From assembly GCA_963585895.1 (NCBI GenBank), contig OY757921.1:82393232-82457231 (forward strand): 64,000 nucleotides of DNA. The letters are read 5' to 3'. Origin of the DNA: Sepioteuthis lessoniana (taxonomy: Eukaryota; Mollusca; Cephalopoda; Myopsida; Loliginidae). The notes under the pieces were generated by a model, which worked only from the letters and a program-made list of their open reading frames with translations, was not told where the DNA came from and did no database searches. Numbering within the stretch: the stretch's first letter is position 1; every line of letters begins with the position of its first letter. A program made the translations under genes and the position numbers. Positions 21,451-32,560 of the stretch are shown here, in pieces.

Positions 21451-21809
21451 AATGTTGAAAACTAAGAGTATAAATGAAGGTAAAAAAACTTGACTAAATA
21501 AGCATGTTCAAATTTAATGTTTTAGCACGAATAAAAAATAGTTGGTCCAGATTTTTTTTTTCCTTGCATGAGTACAGAAAAAAAATTATCATTGCTATAA
21601 CTTGCAAATAAAAGTTGAAAAAATAGGAAGTAGTGAAATCTTATTGTTTATTTTTTGAGAAAAAAAAAAGGAAAAAATTAATCAAATCTTTTCTGTGGGC
21701 AGCAAATTATTTCTAGTTTGTCAATAAAGTGAAATAGTACAACAAAATAATAATGAATAATGAAAATATTCAATGTTTACATTTTTGTCCAATATCCTAA
21801 CATTTTTAG

Positions 21810-21812
<3 letters not shown>
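21451..21812. other. AT-rich, nothing recognised
   Basis: No gene or known repeat; A-runs common. Confidence 0.5.
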
Positions 21813-21896
<84 letters not shown>

Positions 21897-21898
21897 TT
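21813..21898. repeat. (TA)n(TG)n microsatellite
   Basis: About 22 TA repeats followed by about 17 TG repeats. Confidence 0.96.
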
Positions 21899-21904
21899 TT
21901 CTTA

Positions 21905-22150
21905 CCTTAGATATACAATCACAGTGTAGGATGGAGTGTAAATTTTTCTCAGTGTTGACACTGACTTTGCAAGGGGAGCCAGGCATCCCTGAGCACACGC
22001 ACCCCAGTAAAACATCCATGTTTGGTATAAGCCAAATGTCGACAACGCCTTTCCTATACTGTTGTGTGCATATGTGTTGTGCGTATTTGCACACTTGTGC
22101 ACATGAACTGCACGAAGCTGATCACTGCACGTGCGTGTGCCAAACGCTAT
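21905..22150 (-). other. Candidate exon or regulatory patch, GC-richer
   Basis: Base composition rises to about half G+C in a window that is otherwise strongly AT-rich, and no other copy is seen in the window. On the minus strand an open frame ends at a good splice-donor match (CTAAG/GTAAGA, near 21905). Two overlapping minus-strand frames are open, so the coding frame is uncertain. I recognise no domain. Could equally be a non-coding exon, enhancer or old repeat. Confidence 0.25.
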
Positions 22151-22203
22151 TGTGATTGCATGATTTCTAATGGAAGCATTTCCTTGTGTTTATGTTATGA
22201 AGC

Positions 22204-22230
22204 AAAGAGAGAGAGAGAGAGAGAGAGAGA
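22204..22230. repeat. (GA)n microsatellite
   Basis: About 13 GA repeats. Confidence 0.95.
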
Positions 22231-22689
22231 ATATTGTCTGGCAACTTTGCAAGCCACTAGATAAGGACCATAGAGCAGTGTGGCTAGGGCTGGGGAGATG
22301 AGGCAATGGAAGAAGGTGGCATGCAGGGGTTACATTAGGGAGTGTGGGGGTGGCTACAAAAAAGGAATGGTTTAATGCGAAAAAAAAATCAACAAAGAAA
22401 CAAAAACCCACAGAGCACCCCCACCGACGAAAAGGCACAATGTCCTGCTCCATCTTTCCTTTCATATTCACACTCCTCTATATTCTTTTTTTCTTTTTCT
22501 TCTTCTTTGTTTTCCCTGCCCCTTTCATTCATTCATTCATTCATTTAATGAACAGCATATAGGAAGATATTTACACTGCAGTGGTACTACTTGTTATCAC
22601 TACCAAAGAAACATACAAAAAAGAAAAGAAAATGGTTAGAGAAAAAAAATAATTGACTGAGAAAAAAAAAAGATAAGGAGATGGATACA
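22231..22689. other. Single-copy-looking, GC-richer then CT-rich
   Basis: A G-rich patch (22260-22360) is followed by a CT-rich patch (22440-22520) and (CATT)n at 22526-22544. No recognisable gene. Confidence 0.45.
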
Positions 22690-22722
22690 GCTAGATAGAT
22701 AGATAGATAGATGGAACAGCTT

Positions 22723-22767
<45 letters not shown>

Positions 22768-22990
22768 GAGTTAACAGAAATAGGTAGCTAGAGATTGGTA
22801 GATTGAAAGATATGAGCAGAGGGAGATACAGAGATAGATATGAACAGACTAAGATATTGACATAGATAGATAGATATGAACACTATGAGACAGAAAGAAA
22901 GATATGAACTGATAGAAATATAGATGGATATAGAGTGCAGATAGATAGATATTAACCAACTGAGAGAGATGAATATGAACAGATGTATGA
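22690..22990. repeat. (GATA)n array, degenerating rightward
   Basis: Pure GATA/AGAT repeats to about 22766, then interrupted GATA-rich sequence to about 22970. Confidence 0.92.
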
Positions 22991-23802
22991 ATGAACTTTA
23001 AGTAAGGTAAATATAAGCATTAACCGTGGTGGTTGTAACAATTGCAGGAGTAGAAAAGTCAGAAGGGATTAAAAACTATAAAAGACAATTTAAATTCAGA
23101 GAGAAGAAGATGAGCATCATCATCAACATGAACATTGATGCCATGAAGATAATTCTTTGATTATAATCCTCTATATCCCTCTTTCTAACAACTCACGCTT
23201 TCCCTATTTCAAAACGTCAATCTTCTCTATTCACTCATCCCTCCCCCCATATAACTTACCTAAATGTTCATCTACTTTCACATTATCTCTCACTGCATCC
23301 ACTCTCTATTCTAACCTCTCTCTTTCTCTCTCTATTAATCACATACACTCCTATACACATATACATCTGTAATTATTTGCATACACCCATATATATAACA
23401 ATATTCATATACATACACACAATTACATTTTTTCATTGAGTAATTTTGCTTATATGTGTGTGTAACCTCGGTTCTCTTGGGGGATTCAAACAAGAGCATG
23501 AAATGGATTATAGTGAAGAATATGAGAAGCATGTTTTCTCTGTTTCTGCTGTATCTTCAAGCCAAGCCTGGCATAAGAACATGTGAAAACAACTATTAGC
23601 CAGAGAGAAACCAGGGAAATTAGTGTCCATGCCTTTCTTAAGGATATGATCAAGAAAATTATTTGCTTCTTTTTTTTTTTTGCTCAAATTTATGTTTCTA
23701 TGACAAATGGACCGACATTTACATGCTTTCAATTTTTCTGTATATCTTTCAACTTATAAATATATTCACATTAAAGAAAAGCATTTACGCATACAACTGA
23801 GA

Positions 23803-23805
<3 letters not shown>
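22991..23805. other. Nothing recognised
   Basis: Single-copy-looking sequence with a CT-rich section at 23200-23335; no supported gene. Confidence 0.45.
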
Positions 23806-23861
<56 letters not shown>

Positions 23862-23890
23862 TTTTGTGTTTTTGTGTGTGTATATATAAG
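23806..23890. repeat. (TG)n microsatellite
   Basis: Long TG tract with a few T interruptions. Confidence 0.95.
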
Positions 23891-24008
23891 TGTGCGGTTC
23901 ATGTATACAAGCATATGAACCTATACACGTTTCTCTCAAATAAATATCCACAGATCTGTATGCAGATAGATACAAGTATATATTTATTTCTAATGATTAA
24001 AAGTGAAA

Positions 24009-24239
24009 TACACACACACACACACACAAATATATATATATATAAAAACCCACCCACATAAATACAAATATGCATACATACACACACACACACATATATA
24101 TATATGCATACACACATACATATAGTTAAACAGATTGATACATTCACAGATGTATATGTATTGACACAAGCACATAAACATTGAATTATGAAACTACACA
24201 CTAAGAGATAACGATGAAACAACAGCCTAATCTCTCTCG

Positions 24240-24288
<49 letters not shown>

Positions 24289-24401
24289 TACACATACACA
24301 CACAGATATTGTTATATATATATATATACACACACGCTAGCACAAACATTTACAGTCATGCACTATAACCTATATATAATAAAATAAAGCTTATTATACA
24401 A

Positions 24402-24461
<60 letters not shown>
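24009..24461. repeat. Cluster of (CA)n, (TA)n and (CT)n tracts
   Basis: Tracts at about 24009-24045, 24078-24108, 24228-24330 and 24404-24461, with short spacers. Confidence 0.92.
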
Positions 24462-24466
<5 letters not shown>

Positions 24467-25339
24467 GCCTTGAAAAGAAAACATTCCTGTTCTGTAGAAA
24501 CAGAGCTAATTTGTTGCCAGTCAAATTCAAACGGTAAAATACAAATCAATAGGAAAATTTTTGTCGTTTTTGCCGTAATTGTTTAGAGAGCTTTTCATAC
24601 ACAGTTCAGGGTGGTTCAACGCTCTCTGCTTTTCAAAGTCTTTTCTTTTCTTTAAGCACCCCACCACCTAATTTTTTTTCTTTCTTTATCTTGTCTGCAA
24701 TTTTGTAAAGAACGACTTATTTTTGTTGTTGTTGATATATAGTATTTTTCTTTTGTCTTTTTTCTTCCCTTCCTTTCTTTCTTTCTTTAGTGTGCTAACA
24801 TGGTAAGGGAGAACTGAAGTCAGGAGTGAAGAGCACTGAGTCGGTAGTTTCTTTGCCTACTGATGTCTGAATTAGAATTAATACATCTATCTATCTATCC
24901 ACCTCTGAGAAATGGAACTGATTCCCGAGTAAGATATATTAGTCTTGTGAAGGTTTTAGTCGATTTGGATTAGCTTCATTTGGTCTCATAGTTTATTGCA
25001 AAAGGATCCAACAAAATTATCCACTCAAGTAATCAATATATCCTCACCCATCCACAAACAATACAGACATTTGTTTCTTGTCATTTGGGAATTAAAAATA
25101 TAAAGTCATTTAAAGCAAGAAGTATCATTAGTTTAGTGGTGCTTATCATGTATCCAATACGAATATGATGGGCCAGCCCAGAGGACATATTTAATTAAAA
25201 AAAAACAACAAAAAAACATTTCAGTTAAAACACTGTCTAAATAATATCTGAAAATTCCATTTTTCATGGTCTAAAGTTGTCATAGAAACTTAAGGGAGTT
25301 AACTAAATTTATTCAATGAGAGAATATACCATATTTATC
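24462..25339. other. Single-copy-looking stretch
   Basis: Ordinary composition with a (CTTT)n piece ending in TTTAG near 24790 and ATGGTAAGG near 24800 (acceptor- and donor-like, but only about 10 bp apart). No recognised gene. Confidence 0.4.
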
Positions 25340-25612
25340 TATTTACCAAACCCTCCACACAAGTAGGATGTAACAATCAATTTTATGTGGAGCTCAGCAA
25401 ATTTGAAATTAAAGTTTTCCTTCTCCTATACTTGTTGCCATACCAAAGTAAAAGGGCTCCATCTGCCCAACTATTTACCCATTGCAGGAAGGAAAATAAG
25501 AAGATTCCTACCTTTCCCAAGGGTATTAACACTATGGGAAATGTGAATAGCCTCATCCTGGATTTGAATCAGAATCACCATGCCCCTTACAATTACGCCA
25601 TAAATGCCTCCA
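25340..25612 (-). mobile_element. SINE-A, nearly full length
   Basis: Complement: tail ACCAAACCCTCCAC, body CTATTTACCCATTGC and CTTTCCCAAGGGTATTA, B box GGATTTGAATC, head ACAATTACGCCATAAATG. Confidence 0.77.
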
Positions 25613-25794
25613 CAGAATATACCATATTTGATAGTATATTAGACCACTCCACTTATTTATATTTAATATCAGTATCAGAGAGTTAAACTAGATTCAAGTA
25701 ATAGTAATAATATCGGATGTCTGAATAAATATTAGCCGACCAGATACTATAACTTTGCATATAAGATCTTATTAGAGTTGATAAACTGATTCAT

Positions 25795-26030
25795 TCTTTT
25801 TAATGGCATGTCAACTAATCTAGGGGTATTTTATGTGTAGCAGTGAGCAAATTATGTAAATTGTAAGTTTATATTTACATTTTGTGTAGTTATTTCTTTT
25901 TTTAAGTTTTTTGTACACAGTTATATGGTATCAAGTATTCTTAGTACAAATGATTTATACACAGTTGCATGGTTTCAAGTATTCCTATCTAATATCAATA
26001 ATTTTCAAACAGATCTATTTGATCTATAGA
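25795..26030 (-). mobile_element. T element, partial
   Basis: Tail complement TTAATGGCATGTCAAC, then two tandem units with TACACAGTTATATGGTATC and CACAGTTGCATGGTTTC. The body is missing. Confidence 0.5.
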
Positions 26031-26334
26031 TTATGTCTAATAGGTGCTATCAGAGGCAGAGAGATGGATAAATGTATCTAAATGGTATAATTTATTTTAC
26101 CAGCCTTGCAGAGGAAAATATTATGGAATAATCCAATATTGAAAAAAAAATTAAGGAATGATCTTGTAATTTGCATTTCTAAAAGAAATACTGGGAGAAA
26201 TCGAAGTATGCAAATCAGTCTACAGTTAAGACAGTTTTTCCTAATTTTTTCAAACTGGCACTAACTACTCTTGATTTCATCTAGACAAAAAACTAGACAT
26301 CAAGACATCACTTTATTATATCAGTTTCTCAACT
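26031..26334. other. Nothing recognised
   Basis: AT-rich; no match within the window. Confidence 0.45.
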
Positions 26335-26340
26335 GTGCCA

Positions 26341-26580
26341 TACCGGCTCATTAGCCAATGGTCCAGGAGACCGGCGTTCAATCCCAGCTTGCGTCATACC
26401 AAAGACTTTAAAAATGGTACTTGATACCTCCTTGCTTAACACTCAGCAATATAAGGTATGTATCAATGGTAAAGTGGAGCAATCCAGGGAAAGGAGTAGC
26501 ACCCTCCTCTACACCTCAGTGTAGAAGCTATTGAAAAGGGAGCCTTCTGGTCACCTTCAACTATGATCGCCAACTTCACT
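26341..26580 (+). mobile_element. SINE-C with head deletion
   Basis: Starts TACCGGCTCATTAGCC but jumps directly to AATGGTCCAGGAGACC, losing about 25 bp around the A box. The B box GTTCAATCCC and the whole body are present. The promoter is therefore broken. Confidence 0.82.
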
Positions 26581-26711
26581 TACTTATTGTCAATGCCCAT
26601 TTTGTTGATTTTTCTTTTTTTCGGCATAGAAATTGGGTTTTTAAAAACTCAATTTATAACAAGTATAGTAAGTTAAATTTTACCGCGTACAAAAGACAGA
26701 AACTCCAAATG

Positions 26712-26928
26712 GAAAAATGTTTATCATAAATTGTAATTCATAAGTTGACCCTTTAAGCCTGAAAAGATTTCTACAAAACTAGGGGTCAACTTATCCAACA
26801 GGGTTAAAATCTAAATCTTTACCAGAGTGGTCAACCAGAGTTAGAGTTTTGGGTTTAGTCAATCTCTAGTTTTGCAGAGATTTTTTAGGCTTAAAAGGTC
26901 AACTTATATGTGGCAATTTACAGTATGT
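26712..26928. mobile_element. Foldback element G, compact copy
   Basis: The left arm (CATAAGTTGACCCTTTAAGC, CTACAAAACTAG) is inverted at the right (CTAGTTTTGCAGAG, GCTTAAAAGGTCAACTTATA, GCAATTTACAGTA). The centre carries GGTTAAAATCTAAATC. No coding sequence. Structure of a palindromic non-autonomous DNA element. Confidence 0.55.
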
Positions 26929-27325
26929 GCATGGAAAATGAATTCAGTGAACAAAGTTCAAATTCAGGCCAAGGTTGCTAGTACCCACTAAGCACAAATT
27001 CTCTTGGGAGAGGCGCAAATCCATTCCCTGTTTCATGAGTAAAAGAAGAAGATTTTAAATTATTTTTTTAAAACTTAAGGCTTTAATCTTTATATTATTT
27101 TGATCCTACCTAATATGTGCATTTTGATTTTATTTGATCATCACATTAGAAATTGAATACATAGGCTCTTTTTAAGATACCATCATCACCACCAGGTCCT
27201 TCTTTTTCTCTCTTTGGATCAATTATTTAGCATTTCTTAAACCCTTGCCAAAAAGTCATTAAAATAAATCAATATTGTTCCTTTACAGTTTCCATAGTTA
27301 AGCAAACAAGTTCTCAACCATCTAT
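26929..27325. other. Nothing recognised
   Basis: AT-rich; no gene or repeat match. Confidence 0.45.
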
Positions 27326-27655
27326 TCATTTGAACATGTGTAAGCCGTTTGTGTTATCATGAACTATATCCATTTCTTTGTTTGACAAACATTTGGCAGG
27401 GATAAAAGTCAAAGCAACTGGTTTTGTCCATGCGTCATAAAGAGACTGGTCAGTGTCCAGCCATGTTTTAAAATTGGTCTGATGCCAGCAAGCAAACAAG
27501 GACAACACACTTTTTTTTGTGTACCGTTTGATTACTCTCTCACCAAAGACGTTCTTCCCAATGTGGCAACAACTATAACCAAATGAAATAACAACACAAA
27601 AGATAGACTGAAAGAAGATACTTCCAAAAAGAACCTTTTGTAATAATATCTACTC
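27326..27655 (-). other. Open frame of about 110 codons, unidentified
   Basis: Read on the minus strand, one frame stays open from a stop near 27656 to a stop after HMFK at 27326. A pyrimidine-rich TTCTTTCAG (minus strand, near 27620) could serve as a splice acceptor. The residue mix (WLDTDQSLYDAW, FIPAKCLSNKEMD) looks protein-like but matches no family I know. Chance frames of this length are expected once or twice in a window of this size and composition, so this is only a candidate terminal exon or pseudogene. Confidence 0.2.
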
Positions 27656-28019
27656 AAGTCAGAGATCTTCTCACAGAAGCAAAAGGCTAAGTCCAATTTT
27701 TCAATTACTTAAGCAAATCAACAATGATTTATTGCATTTCTATGCACCTTTGAAGATTTATGAGATAAATTACAAACTATAGAGCTGCAAAACAAGCAAA
27801 AAACATACTTACAAGGAATTTTTCAATTTTATAAGTCTTTCAGATATTAAGATTTGTTTTTGTTGGTTTTAACATATACTAGTTAACCTTTGGATGGATA
27901 GGTTTCTCATTGTAACAGCTATCCATAACGATATTAATGCTTCCATTTAGAAAGGAGTGAGGAATTATAACTAACATTCCTTAGCAAACAAAGCTCTAAC
28001 AAAATTATGTTATAAAACC
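27656..28019. other. Nothing recognised
   Basis: AT-rich; no gene or repeat match. Confidence 0.45.
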
Positions 28020-28205
28020 CAAACTGGTACTACCATTCCAGGTCAGTGAACCTGTGAGAAATATCAAAAGAGTTCTCCATGCTCCTCAAAGCTCCAGAAC
28101 TGAAACTTTATCACAAGATGCAGTTTAGTATCATATGCAGGAACCCCCATTTTTTTTTTTTTTTTTTTTTGAGGAGGAAGAAGAGTCTTACTCCTCTGTA
28201 GAGGA
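28020..28205 (-). mobile_element. T element body, partial
   Basis: ACCATTCCAGGTCAGTG, TCCTCAAAGCTCCAG and GATGCAGTTTAGTATCATA match the T body in the same orientation as 44380-44500. A run of about 22 T lies inside at 28150. Confidence 0.55.
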
Positions 28206-28210
28206 TGCTG

Positions 28211-28345
28211 TCAGTGAATTCTAAGTTGTAATGTCTTAAAAGAACCACCATCAAGGTTTGGAATGGATAGCAAAGGAAAGAACAAGCATGAAGGAAATCA
28301 CAGGAGAAGGGTGTTGCCAGTAACTCACTACAGGATTTGGCCCAG
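28211..28345 (-). repeat. Dispersed repeat F, copy 1
   Basis: Homologous to 33130-33240 (CATCAAGGTTTGGAATGG, AGCATGAAGGAAAT, GGAGAAGGGTGTTGCCA). On the minus strand both copies keep the same open frame (LLATPFSC, FLHAC, YPFQTLMVVLLR). It lies between two T pieces in opposite orientations. Confidence 0.5.
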
Positions 28346-28895
28346 TCCACTAGGGCAGTAGAATACACCGACTGCATCTCTGCAGAGGGATAAGACTCTC
28401 CCAACAAGTGTCCTGATATGACACTAAACAATTTGATGGGGAAGCCCCAGCAATGCTGGAGCTTTGGGAAATGTAGAGTACCCCTTTATTGCCATCACTT
28501 CTAGGTCATCTCAGGCCTGGAGTAGTAGCACCTGATAGGGTCCTATCTATGGGTCAAATTGAACTAAACTGTGAGCTTATGCTAAACTGAATTGTTTGAA
28601 ATAGAACTGATTTGACATTTAAACTGCATACTAATGCTAAATTGAATTGTTTGAAATAGAACTGTTTTGACATTTAACAGTGTGTAAATAAATGACTGAT
28701 ATCTAATTGAATTGTGAGCGATACATAGCAATACTTGGAACCATTTAACTACATGTTGACCAAGTTGAATAATTTGAAATAGAACTGTTCTTGACATTTA
28801 AACTGTGTACTTATACTGAATTGCTTGAAATACATAGAACTGTTTATATGTATAAAAATGGATTTGGCATTAAATAACCTGCAATGTGTAGAAGT
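28346..28895 (+). mobile_element. T element with tandem units and tail
   Basis: Body ACACCGACTGCATCTCTGC, TGACACTAAACAATTTGATG, then units with AATTGTTTGAAATAGAACTG repeated three to four times (28585-28835), then the shared tail TTTGGCATTAAATAACCTGC at about 28862. It ends at the tail without the (AACC)n run. Confidence 0.65.
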
Positions 28896-29334
28896 CACTG
28901 CTCTAACATGCAGAATAAACAACAGTAATAACAACAGTTACTGGCTCAGCGGCCCCAGCTAGCATCCAGCTGGCAGACAAAAATAAAACGGGCAGTAACT
29001 CAATACCAAGCCCATGACATGACTGAAGGAAGCCGGTATATATATATGTATATATATATATATATATATACTAATATATCCATTCACTGGGCCAGCAACC
29101 AATCACTGTCCAGAGAATGGACTTAACTACATGCACATAATGGAATGCCCCAATGTCCATAGAATCTCTCCTTTCTCAGTTCTGCATCTCACTTCAACTG
29201 GTAACTCATCTGGTTATACAACTGAGTGCTAACTCATAGCTACCAAGCTTTACATTTCAACACAGGTGAAATCTGACACTAGAGAACTTTGATATAATGG
29301 TTGATATGCTATTAAACCAAACCATCACTTCAGG
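28896..29334. other. Mixed; (TA)n and tail scrap
   Basis: (TA)n at 29039-29070. GGTTGATATGCTATTAAACC near 29298 is a SINE-B/T-type tail. The rest is unassigned. Confidence 0.45.
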
Positions 29335-29503
29335 CTTCTTGGGTAGAAAAGAAAATGAAAAAGTCAAACTAAAGGAAAAAATAGGTATTTTTTGTATACT
29401 TAAGCAGTACTCTTTGACATTGTTTACTCTCAGTGTAAGAGAATTTGGAAAAATTTGTCAATATAGGTCAGTATTCTCAAGTGGAAACAACACAATCATC
29501 TGT
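29335..29503 (+). repeat. Dispersed repeat F2, copy 1
   Basis: Similar at roughly 80% by eye to 33240-33402 (shared TAGGTATTTTTTGTATACTT and GAACATACAA). It ends precisely where M1 begins, in both copies. Confidence 0.55.
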
Positions 29504-29504
29504 G

Positions 29505-30180
29505 AACATACAACGGTCATTGAATAAATGAAGGGAAATTTTTTTTTTAATATATATAAACTCTGCATTTTTGGAATTGGTTAATAGTTAAACATTGTTT
29601 GTTTTGGGGCTATTTGAAAAGGCAGCAAATCAAACAGAGTACTCCATGTTTAAACAGAGGTTTGTCATTAAATTTCTGGTGGCTTAGAAATGCAAACCAT
29701 GTGAAATTTATAGCAGTGTGATGTGTACAGAGAAGTATGTTTTAGTCAAAAAAATCTTTACCAATGGGGCAAAACATGGGTTTGCTGTGATGAGCTAAGT
29801 ACAAGTGTTTCTTATTGCAAACTCCTTATTTATTGAATGAAGCTCCTATATGCATAGAAACCAATATGTACATTATACTTTCTTAATATATATATATATA
29901 TATATATAAACATACACACTGCACATATATCTTTACCAATGGGCAAAACATGGGTTTGCTGCAATGAGCCTCAGTTGAAAAGATAGTCAATGAAGTAGAA
30001 ACATACTGACTGGTAAAGAAAAAGTTCCAAACACAGTGGTCAGTAAAGAAGGTCATGCTGACAATCTTCTAGAACACAAATCGGCCTGTCACTATTGATT
30101 TCCTTGAAAAAAAAAAAGTACAAGTGCTTCTTATTGCAAACTCACCTTATTTATTGAATGAAGCTCCTATATGCATAAAA
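29505..30180 (+). mobile_element. M1 mariner derivative, copy 2, with tandem duplication
   Basis: Left terminus CGGTCATTGAATAAATG; right terminus CTTATTTATTGAATGAAGC occurs twice, at about 29824 and 30140. The 3' half plus its flanking sequence and a (TA)n tract is duplicated: unit 1 about 29751-29930 (internally deleted), unit 2 about 29930-30237. Each unit has CTTTACCAATGGG(G)CAAAAC and ends in a TA run (29884-29909, 30206-30238). Confidence 0.7.
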
Positions 30181-30202
30181 ACCAATATGTACATCATGCT
30201 TT

Positions 30203-30238
<36 letters not shown>

Positions 30239-30239
<1 letters not shown>

Positions 30240-32130
30240 AGAAGAGATGTCACTAAGTTTCAAAATGATTTCCTGATAAATGAAGTAATGGGCTCAAAGA
30301 AAGATAAAAGTATGGAGTCTAAAAAAACATAACAGAGATACAATACTTGTTCACCTGTGCTGAGTGGAAATTAGATCTTTCTCTGCAGGAAGAGCGTTAA
30401 AAAATGGACAATTGGATTTTTTGGGATGGCTATTGTGCTAGTATAAGTTACATTCTAACAAAAGTCAGTTGCCTCAACAAAATGGTGTTAATCCGTAGAA
30501 ACAGTTTTCTTCTTTCTCTTTTAAGACTTCCTCTTGAGCTTTGACCTATACAAATAGCAATTGTCTGCACTTTTGCAGATAAAATAAAAAAATTATATAT
30601 AATAAATAAATGCCCAAAACTTATATGAAAGTAGTGTTATCATTATTATGTTCATATCTTTAGCAAGAAAAAGTATAAGATAAAATACAGATATCAAAAT
30701 TATTTGGATTTGTAAAGTTGTTTACTCTAAATAAAATAATTTGACAAGAAAATATTTAGATAAAAATCAACCTTTTAAATGTATAAAATATTTAAATAAA
30801 ATATTTAGATAAAAATCAATCTTTTAAATATATAAAAAATCAACCAGATTCTTTTAAATATATAAAAAATCATTTGATTTCAATAATTTTTTTTTTGTAT
30901 TTATTCATTTATGAATAAAATCATTCATGAAAGGTAAATGTTTATGTTTTTTTCCCAACCTAGGTAAAAATAACCAACCATAAAAGCTCATATAAAAAAT
31001 TTCATCAAGAGTTTATTCTTTATTTCTGATTTGCACTGATTATAGCTGGTTGGAGATATAGTTAAGATATAAAGCAACTTGGATGAAAATTTCAAAATAC
31101 TAGTCCAAAATTAGCTATGTAATGTATCTAAATATTGACTAATATTTATTTCCATAAATTCATGTGGAACCCATTTTCTTATTTGAAATTTTTTCCTTGT
31201 GAATAACCACAGTTAACCAATTTCACAAGCAATAAAGAACTGGTAAAACTTAAGACACTTCTAAGATTTCCCTAATGTTTTTCAAAATATGGCACAGGGA
31301 ACTTTTGCAACAATTTAATATAATAGTAGAAGGTAGAATGAATTTTATAAAACATAAAATAAGCAATCAATTTGGTACTGAAAAAAGATACCTCTCTTTA
31401 TGTACAGCAAATATATTTCTAAAAAAAGAGAACAAAAAAAGCAAGAACAAATAACGTTAACTTAAATCCTGAATGCTAATATAATCTTATAAATGTTCTA
31501 CATAATCACAAAGGTTTTGATATGAAGGTTAAGTATCTCTTTCTTAATTTTCTCGGTTAAAAAAAAGGAACCAATTTTGGAGTGAACTATAAAGAATGAA
31601 TAAAATGCTAATCTTTCTCAAAATACAATCATATAAATAAGAATCTGAATTGAGCTAAGAGAAACTGAGATTAAAATAGAAAGAATTGAACTGGTATCAA
31701 CCTTATGTGATAGTTAGTAAAATGACACAGGTTGGACATCTGTTCAAGAGAATTACATACATTCCATGATTTTCTTAACAGTAATGCTGAATGATAACCA
31801 ACTTCATACTTAACAATAAATGCACAACAGAATTTATCAAAAGAAGGGCACAGCAGATTGCATATATCATCAGTGTTTCTCCTTTTAGTTTCTAACAGTG
31901 GTTGCCATCTTTTGTGAAAAAAAAAATTCTATGCAAATTCCCTACATTGTGTTGAAGATAATAGCATGTTTTATCAAGTGCACATAGCTTGCTGTAAGAC
32001 TTCTATGATTGCAAGAATTACTTCCTAGCTTCTCAAGAAAAAACAAAACAAAAAAAACTCACATGAATGCTGGGGAAATACAGTAGTGAAACAAATATGA
32101 ATACACATACATACAAATAACAATGCACCC
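30239..32130. other. Long AT-rich stretch, nothing recognised
   Basis: Contains three short local repeats of TTTTAAAT(A/G)TATAAAA at 30770-30865. No gene or dispersed repeat recognised in 1.9 kb, making it one of the emptier parts of the window. Confidence 0.5.
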
Positions 32131-32156
32131 ATATATATATATATATATATATATAA
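32131..32156. repeat. (TA)n microsatellite
   Basis: About 13 TA repeats. Confidence 0.93.
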
Positions 32157-32242
32157 ACACACCCACCTATATATAATGTAGTTTACTATATTTATTAATA
32201 AAGAGCGCTCAATATCAGTGATAGAGCATTTTTAGATCTATG

Positions 32243-32400
32243 TTGGAACAGTGCAGACACCTAGTCAATGGTGCTTGGTGATTGTCAATTTTTTGCCTAT
32301 GCAATCATTGGACCAAGTGTTATGCACTTGGTCTGATGAACGCATAAGTATGAAACTGACAGTCTCCAAGCATCATTGACTGTGTGTCTGAGTTATCCTA
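32243..32400. mobile_element. Foldback element K
   Basis: Left arm (GACACCTAGTCAATGGTGC, GCCTATGCAATCATTGGACC) ending AAGTG at 32319; five-base loop; right arm 32325-32400 mirrors it (CACTTGGTC, AAGCATCATTGACTGTGTG). Flanked by TA-rich DNA on both sides. Half-copies occur near 34763-34850, 39900-39980 and 56908-56950. A palindromic non-autonomous element is the likeliest reading. Confidence 0.65.
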
Positions 32401-32421
32401 ATATATATATATATATATATA
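32401..32421. repeat. (TA)n microsatellite
   Basis: About ten TA repeats at the right edge of foldback K. Confidence 0.9.
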
Positions 32422-32439
32422 TTGGGTAGTTCGGATCAA

Positions 32440-32560
32440 GTGGTCGAAGATTATGTAGAACCAATTTTCTAAGTGGGAAATGCCTGTCTGGCAACCTTGA
32501 AAATCAACATTTGCAATCTTGACTATTACCTAAGATTGAACACTGATATGTGTAAAAAAA
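32440..32560 (+). mobile_element. SINE-D 3' body fragment
   Basis: CCAATTTTCTAAGTGGGAAA then CCTTGAAAATCAACATTTGC, in SINE-D order. Confidence 0.45.

Noticed and set aside
22190..22471. 93-codon minus-strand frame
   Set aside because: Starts in CT/GA repeats and has no domain; kept only as part of the GC-richer island.
23766..24333. Open frames up to 144 codons
   Set aside because: Microsatellite translation artefacts, as above.
24780..24805. Acceptor TTTAG and donor ATG/GTAAGG as a micro-exon
   Set aside because: The sites are only about 10 bp apart, and the acceptor tract is a (CTTT)n repeat.
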